A stretch of 64,000 bases of DNA from Morchella semilibera (GCA_009192285.1 CM018607.1:1797736-1861735); one strand, 5' to 3'; positions 1-14,165 are shown, numbered from the stretch's first letter. Notes: generated by a model not told the origin, from the letters alone. Numbers and translations: made by a program.

Positions 1-2181
1 ATCATCCCTGCTTTCGTCACTTTTATTTTCTGTGGTAAACGAGTACGATTAAATGTATGCCTTGCATTAGCTGGTCATGGTTCAATTAAAGGCCTCATGA
101 AACTACCACAAAAACTCGATAAATTGGCTATCTCCAGTCAGGGATTATCTGATTGGTGAATGTTATTGATCGAATCAGGCGCCTCATCAGTAACCATTAG
201 TAGTAATTTCAATCCCGCATGCATACTTATGCACTATGCATAGGCAATTTTTCGAGTGTTCATGGTCGCCGTATATATCCCTTCGTAGTACAGCGGTGGC
301 CGGTAATAGGTCGTTGGATGGCCTAACCGCGGTTTTGTCTGCAGACGCGTATTAAATATCTGGCGGCGTTCCGTCCGATGACTTATTACCCACCGCTGTA
401 CGTCTGTCAATAAAATTGATCTGCGCCATAAGGAGCGAATCCGGTATGGCTTTACTAACTGGTCTCGGGTATTACTTTTCCATATAAATATACGCCCTTT
501 GTAGGTCTATTATAGCTAGGGGGGACAGCAATGGACGGACCGGGAGGGGGGGGGGGGGGCTCAGAGACATTAGGTAGTACGTTGATGCGTGACATGTATG
601 TAGTCTAGCTATAGTATATAAGTATATACACTCCTGTTGCAAAGCTAGCCTCTCCCATATCACCCTTCCCTAAACTCAGTTGTCTGCTCTCTCCTGGAAT
701 GCATGTCTTATTCTCCTCATGCATGTCAATGCATGTCTCGCGGCTAACGGTAAGTACTGGTGTTTCTCCTAATTTTCCTGCCGAAAAGCGGGTCTACCAG
801 CTGGCCAGCTACAGAACTTTCATGATCAATTTCAACAGCAGGACTATTACATTGCCTTCCCCACTCCCCACTCCCCACTCCCCCTTTTCTTCTTCTTCCC
901 CCTTTTCTTGCGGCTTTTGGCTCAAACAAAATAAAGACACATGGGCCAAGCCAAGTGTCAACATCAAGCTCACCTGACCCACCCAACTCATCCGATTTCC
1001 AAGTCAGGCATTATTCCTTAACAATAGCATATAGATGGGTATTTGGATGCCTCAAACACATGGCCGTTCTTTCAATATCTGATTGAAGTTGGCCCGTTTT
1101 TATCCGGAATTTAACTTTACATACCATGCACAAGTATCCAACAAGGATTATAGGCGAACAACTCAACTCATAATTACATGAGTACGAGTCTTTCTGGTAT
1201 TTACAATGAAAGGACTTGATCTTATCTATTACCCTCACAGATTTAAGTAATGAAAAAGAGAGAGAGAAAGTCATAGGGGTCCATATGCATTAGTATATAT
1301 GATCAAGTGTATACATGTAGGCAGTAGTACTGGCATGGGGGGGGGGGGTGCACGTGTCAGAGTGGATCCTCAGTAAGAGATCATATAACAATTACAGCGG
1401 GATCCCGGGAGTGATTTCCCTCATTTGCAGCAGGTCATCGCTAATCACTCGAGCCCGTTCAAAACGTTGTTGTTGTAATATGTGTTGCTGCCGAGCACAG
1501 TCAACAAAAGTGCCTAGGACCACATGTCCGGCACGCACAATAAGGTTGTTTTATATGGGTATACATAAGGCACCTCTTTTGTAATCAAGTGAGTTATATC
1601 AGTCAAATCTCGTACTGTTTACCTGTCTCTCCAAAAGATCAAATCCCTAAAGTTGCTACCTGAGCTCGAGGCGTGAAAAATACTACCCCATAGCTAGCTA
1701 TAAAGTATACCAACAAACCTCAGTTCACATACATGTACGTCTTAATGTCTAGCTAACTAATAGAATTAAAGGCCTTTTAGCCCACCTCTCTAATATGAGT
1801 TTGTCTCTTTGCGAGGTAATTCTGAGGCTGAGACAGATATCAGGATAGTCTTGTTTATGCTGATCAGACAAAAACCTGTCTTAAATCTAGCAAGCCGAAA
1901 ACATAAAAAAATAAATACGAACCCGTCTCATGTTTATCCCTAAATACTTACGTGTGATGTGGTATGACTCACGAAACCCCGAGACCCTACTACGCTCTAA
2001 TGGATAAGTTTCTCGCTATTAGGATATTGTACATAGGCCTATAGGGCTAGCCTAGTAAAATGTGAGATCAAAATTAGGCTATCATTCTTCCTCGGCAACC
2101 CAAAACCGCAATGAAAACAGTGTTGTCTCGAATCACGCACATCCGCCGAGCGAGGCTTAAGCTTCCGGATCAGCTCAGATT

Positions 2182-2205
2182 AAAAAAAAAAAAAAAAAAA
2201 AAAAA
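2182..2205. repeat. A24 homopolymer
   Basis: An uninterrupted run of 24 A. It could be the tail of an old retroposed element, but no SINE- or LINE-like body is recognisable immediately upstream. Confidence 0.9.
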
Positions 2206-4420
2206 TGAGGCTTTGCGCTGGGATGTTACAATAAGATGCGGCAACAATGTTTGATCGACCGCCTTGATTGTTAGTTTCTCTACATTTAGCTGACGCAGGG
2301 TAGCCTCAATTAAGCGTGTTGCAGTGTCATCTTTATTCAACTCTTAATGCTAATTTCGGTGTGACGGACAAAATAATCATCTCCACTGAGCCAGAAGCTA
2401 GGTTCCCTGTGGCCATGGGTAAATAATTGTGCCCATATTTTGCCATGATGGATCAAGTTTTTGATCACGCTCGGATTAATAATTAGGGGCAATTTGTAAT
2501 TTAGTCTATCTTGTTCCTAGGAAGCCGAGCGTGAGATCTTGAAACACACATACGTACCCTATGATTGAGATTTATATGCTGATGCGGATATATTATTCAA
2601 GGATGTTGTTTTCTTCATTGAAGGAGTGTGAAGTTAAGAATCAGGGAATCCTTGGTGATACTGAAAAGACTACTTGTTGTATATTCTTGACCGATATTCG
2701 AGGATTAGATATCATCATATCCCCCACGAAAAAGTACCCGAACCCATGTGCTCCAAATTTGTGACTAAATTACCTTACAACTTGGATATCATGCGAGACT
2801 GCTTATAAAAATGGTTTGGTAGTAGTATGGTGCGAGAAGTCATATCTGTATAGAGGGTGGGTGTGTTAACTTCAGAGGGGCATAGAAATTTCTACCCTTA
2901 GGATAGATGTTGGTGACTTGATTCCAGCTGGCCAGTAGATTACCATGATCTCTATATTTGGATATCCCGATAAATGCCAGGAATAAGAGGCACTGAAGCT
3001 ATTCTATTGCGTTTAAAAGCATATTTTATGTTTATAGTACTACCGCCCCTGCGTCATAACCAAGAAGGCTGAAGTGACTATAAGATTAGGAAAACCACCC
3101 TACGAGTGAGAGGATATGACCCACATATATACACGTACTCACGATACACAATACATAAAGAGGGAGGGGAAAAAACAAGAATAACTAGGCTGAGCCTTTT
3201 CAATAAAAAGTACCAGGTATCACCACCAATCAATATCACATAATCTCAGTTTCTGAAGCGACAAAGAGTTACTCAAACCTCTCCAGAAACGATTACTTTC
3301 GCCGGTAGCGTCTCGCCAACATGTGTAATCCGTAACCTACTATCTGGTATAAGAGCCGGGTGAGAGGAACACGATGATGACTTCGACCTAGCCTTCAGCT
3401 CCGGTGGGGCTTGGAATTTAGGTTGTAACCTGGGTACGTATTATCCTATTATCTCGCGGACTGTCACCCAATCCATCTACGATCCCGAGATTTGTCGCGT
3501 GATTTTCCTAAGCTCTTTCGAAGAGACGTAGAGTGTAGTTCGGTAGGTAGGTTCTAACTAAAGTCGACCAATCAGTGGATAAGATAATATATGGTGATGG
3601 CGCATGCCGTCCATGAACTGTGATTCATGCATGATGCAAGCAAGGCATACACGTCGATAGGGCCAAGCAAGGGCCAGTGGTAATGATTCCCGAACCTGCA
3701 ACCTTTTTCCTGTCATTTTGAATTCCTGGACCATGGACGTACTCACGGGTTTTCAGTATAGCAGCATCCCAGCCAAGCCATCCTCATTCATACCAACCAC
3801 TCGAGTCTCGAGCTTTCTGACCACTCACGGATTGATAAGCCATCCCCAATCACCACGATCGACCACGACCACCACCGGTAATCGCCTAGAGCGTCAAAAC
3901 TCCAAAATTAATGTTGCCCCACAAATGACTGACGCCCCTCGATATGCCCCCCCTTCCCGTCCTACCCTGAATATTCAGGGGGGGGGGGGGTTACTCCCGC
4001 AAGAGGTCGAAAAATAGAATGCGATGTATGCCATGCATGCTGCATGGCTCCTTGGATCTATCATCGTTTGGAATATGCGATGTCGTAGCAAGGATCTTGT
4101 GATACCGGCGGGCGACCCAGGATCTCGGTTGTCGGTTGCGGCTTTAGTACATAATTAACTCATAAATTCTGCAGGTGTGTAATACTATGGACTTCGTGTG
4201 TATGTAGGTATGTAGGTAACATGTAGTTATCTAACTGGCTGCGGGAATTCTAACATCTGAACAGACATGATATATGGATGGTATGCACGGCGCAAAACTC
4301 CGGCCGCTACATGCATATCCCCCGTTCCTAAACCTGGTCATTGTGCTTATTTGACTGTATATTATATATTTGCCTATTATTATTACTGTTATTATTTTAT
4401 TATACTATTACACACACGTG

Positions 4421-4455
<35 letters not shown>
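4421..4455. repeat. (TGA)n microsatellite
   Basis: About eleven tandem copies of TGA/ATG directly after a short CA run. No gene is associated with it. Confidence 0.9.
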
Positions 4456-5739
4456 GTGTAGCAGCTAGGGGACTCAGTAAAGATGGAGAATATATGCTAT
4501 GTGTGTGCTTTTATACATAGTAACTAAGTACGCGGGGAAACAAACGTATGTAACTTGCTGTCATAGATAAATAAATAGGTATCTTACTCTGTATCGACAT
4601 ATGTGTAACTCAATTGATCAAGCCATTTATGTAGAGTATTATGATGTGGCTATAGGTCTTTATAGGCGGTACTATTAACTCTCAATAGTAACCATAGCTA
4701 TATTAGCCCTACATACTTAACTGCAATTATATTACCTACAAGTAATTAATGTACTTACATGTAACTACTTAAGTAACTAGGTATAATATATTAATAGTTG
4801 ATGATATATCAGCTGACCCAAGCGAGGGGAGGAGGAGGAAATTATTTGGGTGCAATCAATATATACGTTATATGTCATAAAGGGGCTGTGGTTGGTCGAG
4901 TGTCTACAAACGCGCGAGACGAGGATCGAACCGCATGCGTGCGTCGCTTGAGAGCGAACGAACGTCCCCCCCCCCCCCCTAGCTGAGCACTCCCTCCGAC
5001 CCAGAAAATAGTAAGAAACCCGATTATAACGTATGGGATCGGGGTGAATCAACAATTTTTTTTTTCTTTTCTATTTGACAGGTACCGATACATGTAGCTC
5101 CTACATATATGTATGTATAAGAAGGTACATGGACATACATCTTTTTGTTTGATCTCTAATAACGTTACATATATCTACTACCCACACACACTGTAACCGC
5201 CGTAATTCAATTCAATTCAATTTAGTGATCTAGTTAAAGTTATTATATCGCACTTTCCTCCCTCTCGCCTCCTCAGAATGTAGGCATTTAACGTAGTACC
5301 TATAAAGCACATACTTCCTATTTAGCCCAGAATGTAGCTTCTAGACCCCCCCCCCCCCCACTTCCCCATGTGACGGGCGGACTTTAATTCTGGGCATTAA
5401 CTTTGACGTTTGAGCGGAGAGTCGAGCGAGGATCAAAGGTGTTTCAAGCGGGTGCACGTTCCCCAAAAACACCGTCCGCGAAATGGTTCCATATCACGTC
5501 TACCATGGCCGCCTCCAGACCAAGAGCAGAACCTCCCCTTCCAGCCCAATTGCTCAAGACTTCCTTTTTGACGGATGGAATGGGATGGAATGGGATGGGG
5601 ATTGAGAAGGGGGTGGTGGGCGGGCACCCAATATCTAATATCCGAGGGCGCCTACAGCTGTGTGTGTGTGTGTGCTGTGCTGTTCAGTTCAGTGTGCCTC
5701 TAGAGCTTTGTTTCTGTTTCTGTGAGCGCGCGCGTGTGA

Positions 5740-5808
5740 GTTTGTGTTTGTGTTTGTGTTTGTGTTTGTGTTTGTGTAAGTGTTTGTGTAAGTGTGTGTG
5801 TGGGTGCA
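5740..5808. repeat. (TTTGTG)n microsatellite
   Basis: Imperfect tandem hexamers TTTGTG, flanked by GT and GCGC dinucleotide runs. It makes long frames open by chance on both strands. Confidence 0.85.
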
Positions 5809-6394
5809 GGTTTGTGAAGTAATTTTACCGACTCGACTACCCTATTTTGTATAGAGAGTAGGATCTGGATGAGTGTGCGAAGAGTTTGCCTAAGTACAAA
5901 TATGTACATTCCACATTCCTCATTCATGGGGACTAACCTGAACTGTAGCCAGACATTTCATCATATTTCCTTTTCAGAAAGAGACCCCGAGAGAAGCAAA
6001 AGAAGACAGAGAATAATAACTAGGAAGAAGAACAACAATAATAAGAAACGAAACGTTAAAAATATTATAATCATGATCATACGATGATACACATACATAA
6101 AATCTTTGCCGCCGTCTTCAGCCGTTTGGAATTGTCCATCAGCCAGATTCAGCTGAGGCGAAATTGCGTCCACCCATCACAGATTGGCCGTTATCTATCA
6201 ATTTGTGATTACAGCTCTGATGAACTCTAGTTTTGCACCACCACCACCACCACCATCACAACCATCACTATCACCACCTCCAACACCTTAACCATTGCGC
6301 AACCAAACGTTTAGTCTAACCCGCTGGTCGAGATAGACGCTCTCGGGATTCTGTAATTCAATCGAAATTAATGGTTTGCAGGTAGATACCCCCC

Positions 6395-6443
6395 CTCCCC
6401 GCTCACCCTCCCCCTCCCCCTCCCCTTCCCCTTCCCCTTCCCC
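6395..6443. repeat. Pyrimidine tract with (TTCCCC)n
   Basis: C-rich tract that resolves into tandem TTCCCC units at its right end, preceded by a short CAC-rich tract at about 6238-6280. Confidence 0.8.
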
Positions 6444-9220
6444 ATATAGAAGAGTCTCGAGCTTTTGACTACCTGGCTAGGAATCAAGTATCATTACCAC
6501 GTGCTCCGGGATCGGCGGGCATATATGCTTGGCTCTCTGTCCTTCGCACCGACAGATTTCTGTCCGAGCTGCCTCGAATGTCAACTGGTCGGGCCGTGAA
6601 TAGTAAAATGGGGGAGATAGGAAGAGGATAAGTATAGCTACATGTAGCTATAGACACAGATAGGTATGCTAGTCTGAATGTCCAAATGATTCAAGCAACC
6701 CCTACAAATGATCTACTTCAACGCTTGGGCCGCCCCTGAACCCCAATAAGTACCCGATATTTGTTACTGACTGACGTGAACGATTGAGAAACGTTCCGGG
6801 CAGGTAGATATAAGCTTAATTAATACAATTGTTCTCATGGCTTGACTGAGAACTGAATACAATGTTGGATGCATGATTCACCAGTGAACTCACGGCCTAA
6901 TATGTCGGCCTATCCTTGAACTATGACAGCTGCTAATCAAAAAGCAGAGGTAGCAGTGATATCGAGATAAGACATATATTGAAGCATACTTAACGCAGAT
7001 CACCTATGAGCTACTCTAGCTACATAGCTACATAGTTTCCCGGGCCGGTCCGGAGCCTCTTCCGCATTCGAGCCACTAAGATCAATACTGAAGTCGATAT
7101 TGGGGGAGGGGGTATGGAGAGAAAAGGAAAGAAAAGAAAAGAAAAAAAAAAAAAAAAAAAAAGCCCGATCAGGCCAGCCCAAATCACTTGCAAAAAGAAA
7201 CGAGACCCGCGTAACTATTGCCCTGGATGCAGGCAATTGCAACGTAATCACTAGCTTGAACGATTCCATCCCAATGGTAAATAGAATGGTTACTATACTC
7301 ACTCTTGACTCTGGCACATCCAATCCGCCTCGCACGCTATGCTGTTGCACTTCGGCGTAGCCCTCTATCTGTAGATCTCGAATCTGCGCATTTCCGGCCG
7401 GTGGTACTGCTCGAGTGAATGTCTCTAGGAGCGACAACAGGGATGTTTCTAGGATGCCCGCGATATGCACTGCACGGTGCAGCAGCTGGTTCGGAGACGA
7501 AGATGCGCACCGCATCCACCATCGGTATATATGCCTCTTATTCTTAAGCTTGCGTATCTTGTTCTCAGTGGGCTGCCGCCGCCGGTAATTAATATGTGCT
7601 TGTGATATCTGATTTTTGGACCATATTCCTTTGTGACACAGGGGATGACCAGATTTTAATATTATAGCGTAGCTAGCTAGATAGCTAGCTAGAAATAGCT
7701 CGGACTCTTTCTCATTGATTTGACATAAAGTAGCTGCTGCCTAGATAGCTAGGTACAGGTGAGGATCATCGCAGTGAACAGAATTAAACAAAATCTTCTT
7801 GATAGTTAGGCAAATACATAAGTGGTCAGTCAGAATATTACTGAGAGGCATTGCTGTTACTCACTGGCTAACCTATGCCATAGTATGCGTATATATATAT
7901 ATACTCCGTGAATATTGTAAATCCATACGGCCGGCCGGGGAAGGCGGGATACATGCCAGGAGCCAACAAAGAGTTACGGGAATTCTTGAATAGAATTGAT
8001 CACGTGGAGAAGGAGAAGGAGAGAGAAGGTAGTATATCATGAAAGTCCTATAATAGAGCTTGATGGAGTGAGTGGGGTGAGTTATAGTATGTATGTTGGG
8101 CCCCAGACCACTGATTTCCCATTCCCCCCCCCCAATTACCAGATTTCGAGATCTCTTGAGAAAACCCATAACCGCGTACACTAATTGCCGCAACAGAGGC
8201 CTCGTGATGTCCCCCCCACCCCCTAGTTCCCCTCTAATTCTCAGGCTGTGTTTCGTTCCACTATATACTGCCATCTGATCTAAGTAGACTACGTGGTTAG
8301 CTATCACTCGTACACTCATTCCTCCCCCGCGATCGACACCTCTATATATCTCTATATTGGAGCTACCCTAACACCAGTGGCATAATTCCTCATATCCCAC
8401 TGGATTCCAATTATGTCGCCGGCCACCTTCTCCCCACCTCAAACCCGCTACCTTCCTCACCATACACGCGCAACGCCCTCCCGCATACCCCTTAGTCGCC
8501 GCTTATCGCGAGAAAACAAGCGACACACCACCCTGTAACCATGATCAGGGTAGCTAGTCAGGGTTTAATCCCCTGCGCGCGAGCCCGAGTGTAGATAGTT
8601 AAACCCTGTACACAGCGTCAGACATGCATTTGTAGCCCAGATCCCTGGGGCAGGTTTGGGCCCGAGGGGACGGCGAGATATAGTGCTGCGGCGCGGGAGT
8701 AGCTCAGCTGAGGGCGGGGTTCAATCCAGGAATCAGGGTTGTTCCTGAGGTCTGGGTGGGGGAGAGGGGGAGTTGGGGGGAGTTGGGGGGGGGAGGGGAG
8801 GGGAGGTGGGGGGTAGTTAATATGCCTATATGCATATGGGGCGAACATATTGTATACAGCCGAGTGATCAATCGTAGAAAGCTAGGGGCAGCGGGCTGAG
8901 GTAACAACTACATACATGTATGTTTTTACGTATCTTGGCTGGAGGAGGGATGACATGGGACAGAGTGAGGGCTAACTGCTTATGGGTTGTTAATATATGT
9001 CAGGCACATAAACTCACTTGCGAAACGGGGGAATAATAATTATAATAGCTTAGTGATCAAAGGATCGGGATCCCGTAGCTACATGTAGTTGATTGGCCGG
9101 GTATTAAGCTATAACGCTACCCTAGGTATCTGATATATAAGGTAGAGGAAGAGGGGATGGTTGGTATTTGCTCTCGGTGACGGGCTTTCCCGACTACTCC
9201 GAGCTTTTTTGAGGTTGTAC

Positions 9221-9302
9221 ATATATATATATATACATGTATATATATATATATATTGGCTGGGATGCACTGGGGGTGGGGGGGGGGGGGGGGGGGTGGG
9301 GG
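9221..9302. repeat. (TA)n followed by a G19 run
   Basis: An AT dinucleotide run interrupted by TACATGTA (9234-9241), then a short spacer and 19 consecutive G. Such junctions are likely polymorphic. Confidence 0.85.
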
Positions 9303-10757
9303 GTGTACGGGAGGAGGGAGGAGTGGTGGTTAACGCAAGTAGGCTGTGGCTGGAGGGGCAAGGGATTGATGGGGGGAGGGGAGGAGGAGGGACGTACTGG
9401 GGAGAATGGATGACATATGCAGCATGTAAAGGAGGATGAGTCTTTACTGGGACTCCTTATGTATGTGATAGAGGAAATACTAAGTAGCTACTAGCTAGTA
9501 AAGGACAAAAATAGAAAAACACTGGCCCCATCATCATGTAGCAGTGGGAGATGATGGCATTGCACCGGGACTTTTGGAGGTACTTGATATGATATTCATG
9601 GATCATACCAAGGGAGTAAAGTAAGTGAGTGAGAAAAGGTATTAGCCAGAGTAATAGAAAATGAGAATGATGGGGCAGTGGCATGAACTCGTACTGCTTG
9701 TATCACAATCTTGCACTATAATAATATCTATGCGCCGTAAGCATAGCTATAGCATAAGGATACATGTAGTACTACTCCCATCCCCCCCCCCCCCCTCTCC
9801 CAGAAAGTTCCAACTACGTTATTTCCCACGAAAGAGAGTCGTCGTGGTAAGTAACTATCGATAACGTATGTGGGGGAGGGGGGGCAGATTACTGTCTATC
9901 AATGTCCACAGCGGAGGAGAAGCTGGTGGGATTAAGGAGGAGGAGGAAAGCCGGAACAAAAACAACTCTTCCCGCTGTAACATACCCTGCACGTACATCC
10001 GCCTAGTGAACTTATGGTGTGACATATTACCCCGGAGTAACGTATCTTATGGGATATGTGAGTAAGTATCATGTATCTCTACCTAGCTTATTCTCGTTCC
10101 TACTATAACTTATTTTGCCCGCCGGAACGAGGATGTTTAGGTGAGCCTGATCCAGGTTTTAGAACCCGCAAGGAACACCGCGAATGGCAAAGATGATGGG
10201 CTTGTGATATATTACTATTTGGGAACCATTGCGGAAGATCATTAGTTAGAAGAGAGTAGGAGCAGCGGTAGTGGCAGTGATACGTTATTCTTGGTGACCG
10301 GAATGAGTACATGTAGTAATAGAATAATAAAAATGTAGAAAGTGGGATGAGGAGATTGATGACGAGGGGTAAGCACCGGGGAGTGCGGAGGGAGGGGAAT
10401 TCTTCACTGTACGAGTTAGAGCTAGAGCTAACTGGCTAGCTGTTAGCAAATCTCCCTGGCTCGTCTTGTCAAAAAAGAAAAAAAAATGATCCCATGTATG
10501 CTCGCCCCAGAGCCACGAGGCCCTTTAGCTTCAGCTTTGTGAACTTGTGGTGGCCCGTGTGCTTTTTGTGCGAATGGGGGGGGGGGGGGGGTTACATATA
10601 AAGGGAAGGGGTTTTCTCGTTTTTTTCCTCTCGCTCTCCAGTTCATCAGACCACAAAGCATCAATCAAACCAATCTAATTCGAATTCGATATATATAGGC
10701 TGGGTTTCGCTGAGTTAGTTCAATTCAGTTCAGACTCCCTCCTTCTTAGCAGTTCTT

Positions 10758-10767
10758 CATATATAAA
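10758..10767 (+). promoter_or_regulatory. TATA-like box of the 118-aa gene
   Basis: CATATATAAAGC lies about 200 bp upstream of the ATG at 10967, followed by a pyrimidine-rich stretch typical of a fungal 5' UTR. A second TATA-like ATATATAG sits at about 10690. The assignment rests on motif and position only. Confidence 0.4.
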
Positions 10768-10966
10768 GCAATCCCGATATCTCTCTTTGTCCGTTTTCTT
10801 TGAATCGCAATTTCTGCGCCAGTCAACGTATATATAAACACCAAAAGACATAGAGTCTTCGCCTTTTCCCAGAGTATTCAACTATATTTGCTATCAACCC
10901 TCTTCCGCACATTTCTTCAGTCTTGAAGCTCCTAAAGCATTTATATTAATATATAAAACCGTCACC

Positions 10967-11399
10967 ATGAGCAATAGCGGATCGACAGGGTTCTACAAGT
11001 TCCGCTGCAAGAACTTCCTCGTCTACGACTGCGAGAACTGGGTCTGGGTCAACCACTCTGCCTGTGCCGAATGCGTCGTATGTTCCTCCCCCTACCTCCC
11101 CACCACCCCATCTTCAATTGGCACTATATCTAACCGGGAGTGCGATGAAACAGGCCTCTGGACGAGATGGAGTAGACAGTGAGTCACTACAGGATGATAG
11201 CGGTAGTGGTGTCCCCTCTCCAGTAGTGCCTTCAACCGAGATCATCTCCCCCAAGAGAAGGATTGCTGCTGTTGCTGCGATGGGTTTCAACTTGTTCTTC
11301 TCCTACGCTGAGGAGGAAGAGCACGGGTCGACGACGAAAGCGGCGGCGGCGGCGCTGGGATCTCGGGAGTTCCAAGAGATTGATGGTAGTGACAATTGA
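10967..11399 (+). CDS. Small conserved Cys/Trp-rich fungal protein
   Basis: Two exons, 10967-11077 and 11154-11399, give 118 aa. The 76-nt intron has a GTATGT donor, a CTAAC branch-like site and an AAACAG acceptor, and phase 0 is kept on both sides. Residues 9-40 carry FYKFRCKNF, then DCENWVWVNHSACAECV and ASGRD, so a C-x8-C ... C-x2-C pattern with two Trp that could bind a metal. Small ascomycete proteins of this general pattern are familiar to me from fungal annotations, but none has a function I can name. The C-terminal half is low complexity (Ser, Glu, poly-Ala). The other acceptor (at 11140) gives a much shorter product of about 50 aa. No signal peptide or membrane segment is visible. 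Confidence 0.7.
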
Positions 11400-11694
11400 C
11401 ATGGGAACTGGGGAACGGCGGTGAAGATCCATGCCTACTGCAAGCACTGATTTCAACTTTCTTTTTTTTCCCTTTATTTCCCTTGTGTTTCCTATTTGGT
11501 GTTTTTATTTTTATTTTTCGGGCCTTTTGTATAACGGGGTCTGCTGGTCCGGGGGGAGGGTGGGGGGGGGGGGAATAGTGTGTGATGGGTGATGAGTGAT
11601 GGGAGATAGGGATGGGGATGGGTGGTTCGTGATTGAAGACGACGGTGGGTACATAGGTAGGATGGAAGGTGGTGGTTGTGATAGTAGTGGTAGT

Positions 11695-11745
11695 CAGTGG
11701 TTGTGGTTGTGGTTGTGGTTGTGGTTGTGATTGTGGTTGTGGACC
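11695..11745. repeat. (GGTTGT)n microsatellite
   Basis: Imperfect tandem GGTTGT hexamers about 300 bp after the stop of the 118-aa gene. They could be transcribed as part of its 3' region. Confidence 0.85.
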
Positions 11746-12106
11746 TGTGGTTGTGGTGGTGGTGTGGGGAGGTCAGTAAGGGTTCTGGTAGGGATCAGGG
11801 GTTAACGTTTTTTCTTTTCTTTTTCTCCTTACCTCGTCTGTCTTTTCTTTTCTTTTCTTATTTCTCACTTGATTTTTTTGGGCCGCGCAATTGTGTCGTC
11901 AATCTTCGGGGAGTGCTTGTTTCAACCATTTCGGATTCATTTTCAGTTGCTTTTTTTTTTTTTTTTTTATTTTTTTTAAATGGGCTTGGTTGCATTCGGT
12001 TTTTGGCTTAGGATAGTTTAGTGGCTCTGCTTTTTTATTCTCTCCATATCTTTTCCCTCATTACTCTTCATGACAAGTATGATCTGATGTTATCAGCTAG
12101 TAAGGG

Positions 12107-12167
12107 TCTTTCCTTTCTTTTCCTTTCCTTTCCTTTCCTTTCCTTTCCATTTTTTTTTTTTTTTTTT
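12107..12167. repeat. (CTTTC)n microsatellite and T-run
   Basis: Tandem CTTTC pentamers followed by about 17 T. Another long T-run lies at about 11950-11968. Confidence 0.85.
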
Positions 12168-14091
12168 GCCTGTCTTGTCTTTTGTCCTATGCAATAACCA
12201 GAGGAGGGGAAGGGGAGGGCGGACGGGGATGATCGGAATATGAACATGGAATTGGGTTTTCTTTCTTTCTTGCTGGATGGACGGTCTGGAATATATGTTT
12301 ATTACTCACAGTACAATTATAACTACTCTCCACATTGAACTATATCTACATACATAGCTGGCAATGTGGTTACTCCAGCTCAATTCTTGTAAATAGTACT
12401 TATGTACCTCTGCACCCCCTTCTCCCTCTGTCTCCTCCCCTCCCCTCCCTCAAAATGAATCAACCACCCAAGAATCCCAACGTGATGTGACAAGTAACGG
12501 CCACCAATGATACACCCCGAGTCCCGATCATCACCATTATACCATCTCATCTCGTCTCATCTCATCTCATCTCGGCGCCAAACACAACCGGGGCGACCAA
12601 CTACTTAAGTAACGACCGGGCCGAGTCTCGATCTCGTTCCGCTGGTTAACCTACATGTAGTTAACTAAAATACATGTACACATCTAGCTACATAATAGGC
12701 GGCATCAAAGACGTCACGCACAGGCCCCAAATTGTACCTGCATATGTTCGACCTTGGCGGCTGCTCGCTTGCATAAAGGAATCGTAATTTGAGGGTTCCT
12801 GCAGCTCATGATCAGACTACTCTTTGTAAGTATTAATACGTGAGTGCATGGGGTGGTTGAATGGTGGAGAGGAAGGGGGGGGGGAGGTTTTCGAGAAGTT
12901 CTAAATATAATTAGATACATGTATTCATGTATATAGGTAGATACATCCATGACTGGCCATATCGTGTATGTATGGTCGGAAGATAATTAATTTTCAAGTT
13001 CGAGTAATGACGATATTGATGGTGATGATGATGGTGGTAGTGGTGATATTGATGATATTAGTGTGATGATAATAATAAAGATGAACAATGCCGTGACGTA
13101 CGTGGGGAGAGATGAGTGATCGAGACCCTAACACCGCGCGATGTAAATGTAGCTACATAAATTATCTTAGCTGGGAGTCTGGGAGTCTAGCTAGGACTAC
13201 GGCGGTTGTGAAATTTCGGGGTTACCGCGTTGAAAACTAGCAGAGGGTCGATCTAGGAGAAATTGTACATAGTACATGTTTACACTTTCTCTCTCCCTCT
13301 CTCCCTAGCCCCCCCCCCCCCCCTTTCCAATGCATTGCAAGGCTGATGTCTAGCTGTCTACATTTACCTACATGATCACTTTTTAATATATATCGCCCAT
13401 AACTTTAATTGCAACAATTCCTCATCCCCCCCCTTCCCCCTCTCCCCTCTTCTAAAGTAGTTCTAATTGCTGTTAGTGGTAACTAGCTAACTGAAGATAG
13501 CCTCATGTGTCGCAGTCGGCGGTGCCTGCGGTCAGGATGGATAATATTAAAACACAAACAAATATAGCTAGAGATATAGAGAAATATTCTCCGACGTACA
13601 TACATGCCAAGAACATGGCCCTTCGCTCGATCATTCCCGTCAATCGAAAGCTGAAAAAAAAAAAAAAAAGATAGAGTCAAGTCTATAGCAATTAATATTC
13701 CCTAGTCTGGGGTTTCCGCGTACAGGCTACATACATACCCAATTAGCTTCTCCTTAGCTATCTCGAAAGTAGATATGACAACCACGTGGAATCCATTGTC
13801 CAGGGTACGTCCAGGATGGTGGATGGATGGGCCAATTATTCAATTATTCTGCCTGCATGCAGAATCCATTAATTCGTCAAGGGAACAGTGGCATTGTCCA
13901 CCAGTCAGATCCCTTCCGACCCTTGAACGCTCTGAGACGAGAAAGAGCGGTGGAAGTAGAGGTCGAAACTAGGTATGCATGGCTTCTTTAGCCGACGTGA
14001 GCTGAGGGATCGATCTGAAGCTGTCAAACTCAGCTCATGTCGAGTCGAAAGGCCATATTCATCTCACCCTACATACACCTCTCTACCTCCG

Positions 14092-14165
14092 CCCCCCCCC
14101 CCCCTCCTCCTTCCCCCCTTCCCCCCCCCTCCCCCCCCCCCCCCTCCACCACTTCCACCACCTCA
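14092..14165. repeat. C-rich homopyrimidine tract
   Basis: Runs of C interrupted by T pairs, ending in a CCA-rich stretch. It produces poly-Pro frames on the plus strand with no other coding support. Confidence 0.8.

Larger units (their letters stand above)
1..10966. other. Gene-poor region with simple repeats
   Basis: No open frame here has convincing coding character or a recognisable domain; the longer ones run through homopolymers or microsatellites. The stretch holds G or C runs (G14 at 546-559, G12 at 1337-1348, G13 at 3978-3990, C14 at 4966-4979 and 5346-5359, G19 at 9278-9296, G16 at 10576-10591), several microsatellites listed separately, and ten copies of the palindrome TACATGTA. 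A minus-strand frame at 7000-7515 is the least unlikely coding candidate but is not convincing. Confidence 0.6.

Noticed and set aside
4900-5000. Minus-strand tRNA or SINE head with GGTTCGATCC and GTGCTCAGCTAGG
   Set aside because: The T stem pairs at only two positions and the centre is a C/G homopolymer; no second clear copy was found.
5403-5822. Plus-strand 139-codon frame
   Set aside because: Its second half is the TTTGTG microsatellite and the first half has no recognisable feature.
7000-7515. Minus-strand 171-codon frame with a plausible GTGAGT donor
   Set aside because: It runs through a long homopolymer, has an overlapping open frame, and shows no domain; support is too thin for a gene call.
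8690-8745. tRNA-like A box (TAGCTCAGCTGAGGG) and B box (GGTTCAATCC)
   Set aside because: The two boxes are only a few bases apart, too close for a tRNA, and no cloverleaf can be drawn.
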